The notes under the pieces: generated by a model | Database searches by the model: none | What the model saw: only the letters and a program-made list of their open reading frames with translations | What the model was told of the DNA's origin: nothing | Shown here: positions 44,205 through 55,467 of the stretch, one piece after another | How the letters are laid out: the number at the start of each line of letters is the position of its first letter | Numbering within the stretch: position 1 is the stretch's first letter | DNA from: Pararge aegeria | Lineage: Eukaryota > Arthropoda > Insecta > Lepidoptera > Nymphalidae | DNA: 64,000 nucleotides | NCBI RefSeq assembly: GCF_905163445.1 | Contig: NC_053200.1 | Location: forward strand, 4,278,001-4,342,000 | Reading direction: 5' to 3' | Position numbers and translations under genes: made by a program

Positions 44205-46396
44205 TTCGATTACTTCTATAGAATTCTTGTACTTCGATAGAGATGAGAAAGCGGGGCGAAATTCGACTAATTTTAGTTTAATAGTTCGAACGAATTTGTT
44301 TATATAGTATCATAACGTGGAATCACCAACCATAGACAATATTATTAGGAAAGCGCGCGCGCTCCGAGTTATTGCGAGGCCAAGCACGTAACGGCTTATG
44401 AAAGTTCATCCTATGTTTGATATTGATAGTACCTTTATTGATTCCACCATTTTGATGTAGTTTGATGATTTAAGGGTATTCCCCTACCATAAACTAGAAA
44501 GACCTGCCTTATGAATAGTGTTACCAGAATATACATCATAAAATAAAACTTAATGAAACCAAACTTCGTATCCACTTTACCCGTAGTTTTTAACGAATTT
44601 CTCTGTGCCTTTATAGACTAGGAATCTAGACGTCATGTCTGTTCCTTGCTTGGAACTAAAAAATAATATATTGTAAACAGAACTATTTTTTTCATTTCTG
44701 ACCACACTAGGTCTCTAGTGTATATGCTATAAAATTAAAATCGTTAAAGAAATGATGTATCGTTATTCGTTAGTTGCTTTAGTTAGTCCCGCAGTGGTCA
44801 GTGCGCGCAGCGCGATGGTTGTTTTTATTAAAGTTATATCATGATTCCTCAGGAACGCATTCTTTCAATGAGCAAGTAATAAAGCCGAGCCGTGATCATA
44901 CCTACGCAGCATTAACAAAAAGTTACCTTTATTTCTATCTACCTATATAATCAAATCCTAGACTAGCCTTGTCTGTTTATTAAGGATTTTCGAAAAAATA
45001 TAACTGGGAGACCTTATGAATAAGCAATAGAAGGCAAAAATGCAATTTTTGGTATTTTTGTCAAATTTTTTGTTTAGTTTTTTTGTGCAGGCAACACGTA
45101 AAATCTGCCGAAAGTGGCAATGAAATACAGAACACTATCCCGGGCATGACATAATAAAAAAACGCTCAAGTGTGAGCGGAAGTTGCGTACTGGGGGCTAC
45201 GTAGCTACCTACGCTTAAAGGATGATGTAACTTTAAAGTTGTGTTGCGTTGCAATAAAAATAAGCCAAAATATTTATAGTGATCATTTAAAAACAATATA
45301 ATAAAAACGTATTATTATATTGACATAGCCAAACGGTTGTTGAAATAATTTTTGTCACTTATTTAATTAGGTTGTTCTGGAATTGTAATTGTGTGATTCC
45401 AATTTTGAGATAGGGTTTGTATTTTCATTGCTTTGAAATTGCCTATTGCAAAGAGGATAGTAATACTGGGGCGAATAGCCAGTTATCAAACATTGAGTAA
45501 CTACCACAGCTAGGTTAGGTACGAGAACTTCGGGAAAGCCCCTTATCATAAACTAAATTTCGCTGTTATACTAATGTATATAGTATAGGTACTATTACTA
45601 TTGATACGTAGTGGTGGTGCCTGCGTCGAGGAATTCGGGGAAGACCCCGAAAATAAACAGTTTCGCAGTTAGAGATAAATTACATACGTATAATAGTTAT
45701 AATCATAGTATTTTAGAGGTAAGTGTTATGATCGCAAACAATCACCGCTTGCAAGAAAATGTCGCCACAAGCACGTTAAAAGGGATAGACCAAAAAGCAT
45801 GATAACCGGTATTAAATATGATATTATAAGTTGAAAAAGGAAAAGAGAGGGATGACTTAAGATGGTAAAATTAGGACAGCAGCATACGGGATAAACACAT
45901 TCCATTAACAACCTTCCATCGTACCGTATAGCAATCTACCGCATACCTAAACTATTGAATTGATTCGAAGGAAATTGAAATTTGCCGGTAGGTACCTAGA
46001 TTTCTTTCTAGAGACGTGCATAGGTAACACCGAGGATCATGTCAAGCTCCCGGGATATCAGGAATTCTATACCGACGGAGTCCGGGGCATCCGCTTATAT
46101 ACCCTGAGGTGCACACTACTAATATTCTTTTTTTATACCTAGGTAGTAGGTATGCAGAGTTTATTAACAGTATTTTTTAAAACTTTGCTTTCATAAATCA
46201 GATGTATTAGTATAGTATAGAGATTATTTATTAATACAGAATATGTATTTCTTTATGACTGTGATCTGATAACGGATATAATTCTTACCTATTACAGATT
46301 TTAAGGTGCTACTAATATGCGTAGGCGGTTATACCTACTCTAAATTGAAGCGGTTTGTCAGCTACCACAACGGTGTTGCTATTGCTAGGGCGGTTT

Positions 46397-46657
46397 GACA
46401 GCCAATTGGCGCAGTGGGCAGAGACCCTGCTTTGTGAGTCCAAGGCCGTGGGTTCGATTCCCACAGCTGGAAAATGTTTGTGTGACGAACATGAACGTTT
46501 TCAGTGTCTAGGTGTTTATCTGTATATTATAAGCATTTGTGTATATTATTCATAAAAAATATTCATCAGTTATCTTAGTACCCATAACACAAGCTACGCT
46601 TACTTTGAGTCTAGATGGCAACGTGTGTATTGTCGTAGTATACCTATTTATTTATTG
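46397..46657 (+). repeat. tRNA-derived SINE family A
   Basis: GACAGCCAATTGGCGCAGTG head, GGGTTCGATTCCCACAGC B box, TTTTCAGTGTCTAGGTG, ATTCATCAGTTATCTTAGTA and a GTCTAGATGGCAACGTGTG tail. Confidence 0.85.
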
Positions 46658-47692
46658 CAAATAGATCTTATTTGATACATTTTCTACACTTTATTTAACA
46701 ATCAATAAATGCACCGTAAAAATAATAAATAGCGAGATATCGACTTATCAATATATCAACATATACGTGTCCACTTAACATTCATCATAAACATAACACA
46801 TCACACATCTTGCATTAACGGTGAAGGAAAACACCGTGAGGAAACCTGCATGTCTGAGAATTCTCCATGATGTTCTCAAAGGTGTGTGAAATTAACCCTA
46901 AACCCTTTTCACTGAGAGGAGACCCGTGCCCTGCAGTGGACCGGTAATGACCTTACTTTAATGTTTTTACCATGATCCTTTTTTATATTTCGGTAACAAA
47001 CTTAAAAAGGAATACGAAAATCTTCCTTAGTTTCCACCCGTCCTCTACAGGTTTTACGCAAAGTTACGCAAACTGCCCTTTTTTTTTGTTGACGGCGGGG
47101 AAATCTTCTTAAAAGATACCCGATTCTCTGCAGGAGAATTCGCGTTATGTGGTGATTTCTACCAACTAAAACCCCTTCGGTAGCCAGCCTCAGTACATAT
47201 TGGGAGGCTCCGGGATCTCTCAAGGAACGCACCGGTGCCTCCCTTTGCAAAATGCTAGTAGCTCTTCCCGGGAAGAATGATTTCCGACCTCATGTAGGTC
47301 CGTCGCTGTGAGGTTGCTTTAGCATTTAGAAAGCGGCTGTCTTCCCAGGGTCGAAGGTAGACACTGATGTCCCTTCGTCTGGGACTATTGAGCAGAGTGC
47401 CCTATGCGACACTTAAATAAATCCTTTACACCATAATAAAATAAAACTAAAATTGTTTGAACTTATTTATTTATAGAAGTACACCACAAAACCACTATAG
47501 CACCAAACATTACTTACAAAATGTACAAAATTGTGCATGTTCGTCAATAGATATAGCTAGATGTACACCAATATTAACATGGCTGTTGCTCGACTTATTT
47601 GGCTACTTAGTATTATGAGTTTGTTGGCCACTATTGATACTTTGGCAATAGTACCTATAAACATTGTTGGAAATATGGAGTAGTGTAGATTT

Positions 47693-48248
47693 TATCGATA
47701 CTATCTCGTAGTCATATTAATTGGTAGGCAATAACATTATTGACCTCTCCTTTTGCCTCGCCCTGCGAACTGTTTTGCCGTGTTGTGACGACAGATCACA
47801 GTTGTCGCCACCTGTCTTGTCGAGGATGTCGTACGAGGCGACTAATCTGACGGAGTCTGGACAGCCCGCGTCCTCTATGCTACTAATACCTTCTACTGCG
47901 ATCACCAACCCGTACGCTTAGCGTGGTTATTGTGGGAAAATATTTAGGACTATTATAGGCTAATGACTTGAAAATGGATACCTTCGATAGTTCATAAAAT
48001 ATCGTCCAATACTAGTCTTCCCCGGTATTGGGCTATCGATAGTAGTTAATTTTGAACAATCTCGACAGTAATCTTACGCGACGACAATAGATAGTATCGA
48101 CACTATCGTTGGTATCTACAGCGTTGAGTATCTGCGCTGTTGATTTATTATAATTCTATAGATACTATCAATAATATTGCATTATCAATGTTATCACCAC
48201 ATTTTATGCCATCGCTGTATTTTTTCTATCGACTTTCTATCGATTTTC
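47693..48248. promoter_or_regulatory. Cluster of TATCGATA (DRE-like) motifs
   Basis: Exact TATCGATA octamers stand at 47693-47700 and 48034-48041. Near matches (TTCGATAG at about 47985, TAGTATCGACACTATCG at about 48094-48110, CTATCGA twice at about 48225-48243) fill the interval. In insects this octamer is the DREF/BEAF binding site of housekeeping promoters and boundaries. No gene start is recognisable nearby. Confidence 0.35.
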
Positions 48249-49604
48249 GGGGTGTATTGATAGTAGGAATATCGACAATAATTGCGTAGTCGGACAACAT
48301 TACTTTTGACGTGACAACGTCTTATAATTCGATGGAGCCGGCTGAAGTCACGATAAAACATGACGTATGTGGCGTTACCTCGCTCTGAGGCGTTCCATTC
48401 AAGGCTTGAAGTGCAAGCGAGAGCGTGGAACGAGCGACAAAGAGGCACAGTCGGCATCCGCGTTCGACATCTGTCTCTTTCCTACTTGAGTGAGCGATGC
48501 GGTCGCGTGGACAGCTTCTATACAATAATACATTTACATGTTTTCGGCAAGGATGAAGTGCAGTGAAAAGTGAATGTGGTGTCAATTGTTTATAGCAACG
48601 ATAATATCTATCAAACAAATAAAATTAAAATTTTCTTTTGAAAAATGCAACCATTCCATCAGTATTTTCTTACGACGTTGTCACGTTCAACTATCGTTAG
48701 TAAGCCGATTTTACAGACAACCATTTTTTTTGACCTTGCCGTCAGTTGAGATTCGTGTACAGCTGCTGCAGCACTAATTACCCATGTCTAATTAATTATC
48801 TATATAAATAATACAATCTAAAAACGAAATAGTTTGACATCTTGTGATTTCAGAGTAATTGAGTATTTTTTTTATTTTGAATAACGTCAAGGACGCGGTT
48901 TTTACACTAAGCTAGGAGTCGGTTACTTTATTACACTTATATAAAAAAAACCGTTTACAAAACAATCAAACTTCGTGCGTTTCGATCAGCCAATCAGCGG
49001 GCCCTTACAGTTGCCGACCTACGCGAAGCTACACTCGCAGTTAACTTCCGCGACGGCTTATAGCTTGAATCTAACATACCCTTATCACAGTAAATATATA
49101 AGCTAATGCAGTATGGAATTTCGAACAGATTGATAAAATACCAACACTCCACACGACCTACTTACACTATAGTAACGCGAGCGACCGCTCGTCTCGACAC
49201 GGTAACCCTGACTAAAATACTTCAATAATAGCTTTAGGGTCTCGTAAAGGCGTGCATCTGTGTGAGTGTACTGTTTCGCACGTTTTTTCGTAGTTTCCAT
49301 ACGGCTTGAATATATTTGCTATGCCCTTACTCACAAAATACCGTGTAAAGACATAAACGTGTAGCATTGAAGTAGTTTGCGCAACCTTTCTGACGTTACG
49401 CTACGTTTATTTCGACTACAATAAATAAGGCACTAAATAATACCCTTAATGGTGCTACAGAATGGTACTCTGTGTACACTGTACAAATTACATTTCACTT
49501 ATTTAGGGGGGCACCGAGTTAGTGCTCTATTTATAGTGTAGTCTAATCACCAATAATATTAGGGTAAGGGCAATTGCCTCCAAACTTCGAATACTTAGTT
49601 AGGG

Positions 49605-49875
49605 TTAACCACAGAAGTAAAAGCATACGGAACCCTCAGCCATTGTTGCCTGCAGTGCACAGTGCATTGTGTACGAAACTACAAACACAGTGAAAACGCC
49701 CCGCGCACATCTCATTTCACACCCGCGGTAAATTAATTACTGGCAACTGCTAAATGGAGTAAAGTGGCAAATCGCCTGTCCGAGAAACACTAAGGTGGAG
49801 TGGATTTTGATGCTTCAAAATTAGCCGTGTACACGGCTTCTGTTTCTCTTTCTTATGTTCTTAATTCTGTGGGGT
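49605..49875. repeat. Dispersed repeat, family F, copy 2
   Basis: GGAACCCTCAGCCATTGTTG, ACAGTGAAAACGCCCCGCGC, CTGCTAAATGGAGTAAAG, AGCCGTGTACACGGCTTCTG and CTTATGTTCTTAATTCTGTG follow the copy at 53865-54145. Confidence 0.65.
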
Positions 49876-51470
49876 TAATGATATGTATTATGAAAAACGT
49901 ATTTTTATTTATTTTCCAAGTAAGATTGGTATTACTTCAATAAATATACCACAAAATAATGATAATATGTAATCGTTAATAAATTATAAAATAACTATAT
50001 TTTAGCCAAAACAGTTTTAATTTCTCTGCCTTTATATATCCTAGATAGACTAGTCGCAAAGTGCGCGATCTAAGCAGTCAAACGGTTTTTTCCTATTTCA
50101 ATGGGAATTAAAAAATATATATAAATATAGTATTTGCCGCGAAAACGCTCGAGTGTTATGGCCGCACTATTATTGATTTTGGTATCGATGACAAAAAACC
50201 GTGTATTATTTACTTTGGTATTGATGACACAAAACTAAGCAACCGATAGTTTGAAATCAAAAACAGTTGATATACGCAAATAACGAGTGCAGAGTGTTTG
50301 TCTTTTTAAAGTTCAAGCGGTACAAAATTATGTTTATTTTTACGTGACGTCATTTGGCGTTTCTCCTGTCATGGCGCATCGAGCGATTTTGCAATTTAAA
50401 TATTGAAAATAAATACCAATCTCACTTAAAAAATAAATAAAAATATTTTTTAATAACATTAGATAAATACTACAGATGAATACAATATTTGCGATTAATT
50501 GTTACTGTTCTCATTCTTATTACTATTGTGTATTGTGACATTTAACGACATCTAGTGGCGAGTTTTATAAGTTGTTATGAATAAGCTTTAAGCCAAGATA
50601 TTAAAGGTAAGTTTTCTGCGCCATCATTTCGGTCGTTAAGTTTTTCTTGCAAGTAAATATAACCGAGTAATTGTTATTATCATATGTTTTCTTCTTCAAC
50701 TTATCATAGCAATAGTAACAACAATAAGGAATAAGCTATCGCGGGCCAAATTTATGATACTATAATGGCGACCCCTGGGTAAGCAAACTTGCGTAGGTGT
50801 GGGCACGCGCACACTCACAATAATTTGGTGTCGTTTTCGTGTGTCGAAATATTATAATTATAGTAAAACGTACGTAATGCTAATACATAGTTTCACAGTA
50901 GCAAATTCTGGACCACTTATTTTTATTTTACATACGTTTCGCTAAGAGCACTGACTGTTGAAGTTTGTACAGATTTAAGCTTTTAAACCAGTCGAAATCA
51001 ACTTCCCAGTTGCTAGTGTTGAAGAATTCGCTAGTAACTACTTCAGTATAATCTGCATCTTAGTATCCATTCACTAGATCTATACCACGGACTAAAATAA
51101 GATAGACATGTAACAGTGTGATAATCACTTAACGCACTGACGTACTCAAAACAATAATATTTTCCTACTGTAGAAGTTCTTGTTATAAAAGATTTATAGT
51201 TCCTATTATGGAGGTCTATGGCGCCGATTCTGTTGTACATCAATATTTTAACTAAACTGACAGATTAAAAAATTGCGCTATCCTTTACCACAGCGAAAAT
51301 TATGAAAAGGACGGCACTACTTTTACACCCATCATTGAGTTTATTTTAGAAATAATTAATTGGCATCAATGTATACACAAAATATAATTTTGAACTAAAA
51401 TTTATTTACCTTCTTTATGCTTATGCTTTGTGGTTATAAGGCGTCTGGGTAGAACGAGATTAGTATTTTG

Positions 51471-51570
51471 AAGTCTTCCGAACCGGTGGTAGAGTCACAA
51501 ACAACTGACTTGACGTTTCAACAGTGCTTATAAAGTAGGCCTACTTGAAATAATTGAATTTAGAATTTTT
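51471..51570 (+). repeat. LINE 3' UTR fragment
   Basis: CCGAACCGGTGGTAGAGTCA, ACTTGACGTTTC and GTAGGCCTACTTGAAATAAT match the 3' UTR at 27055-27430. Confidence 0.55.
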
Positions 51571-53864
51571 AGGCCCCTTATTTTAAAGCACATTGGTCAA
51601 CGCTCTTACATAACATCAATTTTTTTTCAAATCATTGTTTCCATTAAATAATATATCATCATTGCAAAAAAAGTCTTACGCCCAAGCAGTTACAGTCCAT
51701 TCAAAATAACTTGACCCCTATCTTATATAGTATCTTCCATTATATAGGGGACAAGTTATATGATACAGTTAAAAGGGAATGGACATTTAAGTACACTGTT
51801 AAAACACATCTGTTGTTCACGCGTTTCATGTGTATATGTATTTTTAAAACAAGTCTATCGTAAACACTTATATAATAAATAACTTAAGATTTAAATTTTT
51901 ACATTAACAAGATAAACTTCAAAAACTAAAACCCGATAAACTACTCTATCAAAAATAACCTAAATACAAGTCAATTTGTTGCTATGAGAACATCCGTTTG
52001 ATAGCAAGCTCGATGTTGTGTTTTTATATATCTATGTCTGCTTGTCATGTCGGCCATGTTGGATTTGTTGTATCGTCATCCAATGTTTTGGATAAGTGGC
52101 GGTAACGACGTCAGCCAACAAAACTATTACTTAGGTTCTAATAAACTAAAATTAATGAGTAGGTACAGGTATGAGTAGTTAAGGGTTATGGTATGCAAAC
52201 ACTGCTAAAATACAATAATTTTGTGTGTCTTTTCTATTTAAAAAAAAAAAAAACTAACCTTCGAGTATTATGTATAATTTCAAGAATAAAGTTATTTTTC
52301 ATAGCTGTCTATTTAGATTCGATGAAGAACCTTAATTAACAGTTAACAGTTAGTAGTGGCACCTTTTCGCATTTCTTTAATTGAAATGACAGCTATCTGC
52401 AAATTTAGATACTGCCATATGACGAAAAACGAGTTTTACACGAATCCCTATATTAAATTTACAGGTCTAAAAGTAGCTAATATTCTTTTCACAGTTTCCT
52501 CTGTGAAACGAAACGCAACTTTGTAAGCTATGTGGGTAATTTTGGTTCTTTTGATCTCCTCATTTCTTGTTTGATCACGAAGTTAAAGGAATTGTGTTTA
52601 TTATACATAGCTACTGTTAAGTTTGTGAATGATTTACTGAGGTCTGTTGAGGAATTCCAAATTCAAAATATAATTATAGAGTTACTACTAATCGGCATTC
52701 TTTAAAGCTTATTTTTAGTTTCACCGGTCGTTTTGTCTTAGAAGTTACAGTTGACCTAATCCCGAGGTTTCCTATTGAACTGAAATTTTGCGAGCAAATG
52801 AAAATACAATACCTTTACGATGTGCTGATCAAGAATTGTCCAGAGAAAAAATAACCTCAAACTGTTAACCTTGTTGTCTTACGGAATAGAATGACGGTTT
52901 TTTAAATTCTCCGATTAGTCAAGATCATATGATACTAATATTAATTAAGTAATTTTGACTTAAAATAATTGTTATTTTTACGGTTAAGGCCGAAATGAAC
53001 AAAGTGCATAGTCTAAAAATTAAATAGTTTTTTAGTATTGCAATTTCATTCCCTGGACTGTTTTTAACAATCTTTAACTGGATTACTTTTTGCATATTTA
53101 GAATTACATATATAGATTATCACACATTGGTGCCATTTCAGTTGCACACTAAACTAAATTGACAAATCTAAAAATAATGCAAGTTGCAATAACCCCGACG
53201 TTTTGTTTGAAAGGTTAATTATTCTGGAGTGTTCTTGGATGTTTGATGAAAATCTGCACAAGATAGCCGTCGGCAAAAAATGGTGGATTACATATTATAT
53301 TATCACAACTCTCTATCCACCAAAAGAAAAGGCTTGACTAGTAGAATTATGTCATGTATATGTCAGTCATCAGTTATGTCATCAGTGTTTTTAGTTTATA
53401 TATTATTAGAATTGTCGATTTAGATAAGTTTAGTTATTTGTGTAGAACAGATTTTTTTGGCAACATTGAATAAATATTTACATACAAATAAATATATCAC
53501 TGAAAGCAAATAATTTCAATAATGATTTAAATCGTATTTTATACACACTTAAATATTATGATTTACACTGTCTCCGATGTACCCAATGGCGAGAGTGTAA
53601 ATTTTCCCACAATCGTTACATTCACGTCAGAACTAGAAAAGAGCATTATTTCTAGATCTTTTAGTGTAAACGAAGGCTCGTTTCTAGCGTATGTAGCGAC
53701 ACATTAACAATCAAGAATGTGCCTAGTTCTGGAATTCATGGGTAATATTTGTTTCGTCGAACGAAATTTTTTTCCTAGAACACAAGAACGCTTTTAAGAG
53801 ACAGCTCCGATCTTGCTTGTCCGAACAAGCAAGAACGATCTAGGCATAGAATTAAGAACAAACA

Positions 53865-54145
53865 GAACCCTCATTCAGCCATTATTGCATTGTGTCCAAA
53901 AACAGTGAAAACGTCCGCGCTCGTCTCACTTCTCACCCGAGGAATATTGCTAGCTCACAAACTTTTCTCACTTTCCCCATTTTATGGTAAATGTTTAGAA
54001 CATTTAAGGTAAAATAACTTCTGTCATCTGCTAAATGGAATTAAATGCCTACGGCCTGTTAATGAAACACTACTAAAAAAGAGTTGTTTTTGATTCTTCA
54101 ATATTAGCCGTGTACACGGTTTCTGTATGTTCTTAATTCTGTGGC
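53865..54145. repeat. Dispersed repeat, family F, copy 3
   Basis: The most complete copy: GAACCCTCATTCAGCCATTA, AACAGTGAAAACGTCCGCGC, CCCATTTTATGGTAAATG, TCTGCTAAATGG, TTAGCCGTGTACACGGTTTC and TTCTTAATTCTGTGGCTC. No coding capacity or terminal repeats were found. Confidence 0.65.
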
Positions 54146-54264
54146 TCTAGGAAAAACCTAAATTTCTAGTACCGTTTACATCAAGCGAGCGAGCGTTCTT
54201 AGAACTAGCCATAGAATATTGGACAGCAGCAGTCTTTACTTTGCGGAATTCCATGATATACTAT

Positions 54265-54590
54265 GAACATTAAGCTTAATTTGCTATACTCTGAGAGAAG
54301 CAGGGGAATATCTACGGTGCAATTTATAATTTCTTCAATCTTTATACTCCACACAATATAGATCTCCCGAAGTGTACCTACGTACTAGCGTAGAGAACGC
54401 ACGTTTCGTTTTTGTTTTTACAATTACCAATTGCTAAGTTAAAGTAAGATTGTAAAGTCAAAATCTCCTGAGGATGCTTCGGTATCAGAGTGAAAAGTGC
54501 GTAGAGAGTACACTGATACTGTAGATTGAAGAAGTTATAAATTGCAGCAGACAGATTCTCCTGCTTTTCACGGAGTATAGCAAATTGAGA
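54265..54590. mobile_element. Palindromic foldback MITE
   Basis: The left arm (TTAATTTGCTATACTCTGAG, AATTTATAATTTCTTCAATC) is inverted at the right (GATTGAAGAAGTTATAAATT, CGGAGTATAGCAAATTGAG). About 325 bp long, with the arms interrupted by the less symmetric centre. A half copy sits at 26505-26660. Confidence 0.6.
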
Positions 54591-55301
54591 TCAGTGTTAA
54601 TTGTATTCCATGGAGTTCCAAATTTCATGCCAATGCAGAGAGAATAAGGAAATCATGCTGAAATCTGTTTACACTAGAATAATTTAATAGAGTGGGAATA
54701 GAATTAAGATTCGCTCGTCTGATGTAAATCGGCCTTTAGAGATATAACGTAAAACATTTGTCATAGTAACTTATAAAAAAAATTGTACTGTACTTAATTT
54801 AATGATTGTGTTAAATCAAAAAGTATTTTAATTGTGTTCTCTTCACGTTGTGCATATGCTACTAAGCAAAATAACATTTAAATTGTGATTAAAATGGCAG
54901 TCAAATGGGTATCTAATAGACCTTATAATTATAATATTGTATAATTTAGTATTTTCATTACCTTAATATTACAAGTACATTTTCACTTAGTTATAAATTA
55001 AGAAAAATTACAGAGTTATTAAATTAGTTTAATTTAAGTGTAACTACAAAGCACTGTACAATGTACATAAATGTAATCTAATATAGTTGTCATCTACATT
55101 TATAACAATTCATTATTATTTACAACATATCTATACTAATACTAAAACTGGGCCCTGATTTCATATAACCTACAAGTCGTAAATACGCGCGAATAATAAT
55201 GTGACGTCAAATTTGACATTCTCATGCAATAACAATTATGATAACGCAGTGACGAGTTAGTTAATATTAGATTTTCATCGGAAATCAGGGCCTAGGGAAA
55301 A

Positions 55302-55307
55302 TTTATT
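55302..55307 (-). terminator. Candidate poly-A signal of the GH20 gene
   Basis: The reverse strand reads AATAAA about 160 bases after the stop codon at 55468, the nearest exact signal that I see. Confidence 0.4.
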
Positions 55308-55467
55308 TCACAACGTTCAGTAGGTAACAAAAACATTTTTCGAGCTATCTAAGCATATAGATTTCATAAATCGAGTTTTGTGCGAGCGGCAATCGCCAGC
55401 GTGGCATTTCAAGCCATTATATAAAATTCCATACTCCTTCAGGAGAACATGCCCATCTAATTCAAGG

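Larger units (their letters stand above)
44205..55467. other. 11.3 kb without a recognisable protein gene
   Basis: The stretch is AT-rich, and its open frames are short and domain-less. Recognisable content: SINE A (46397-46657), SINE C debris (about 46795-46960), a short shared segment (about 47717-47930), a TATCGATA cluster (47693-48248), repeat F copies (49605-49875 and 53865-54145), a LINE 3' fragment (51471-51570) and a foldback MITE (54265-54590). A less AT-rich tract at about 46985-47420 and one at about 48300-48560 are unexplained. In 44205-46396 and 51600-53860 I see nothing definite. Confidence 0.6.
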
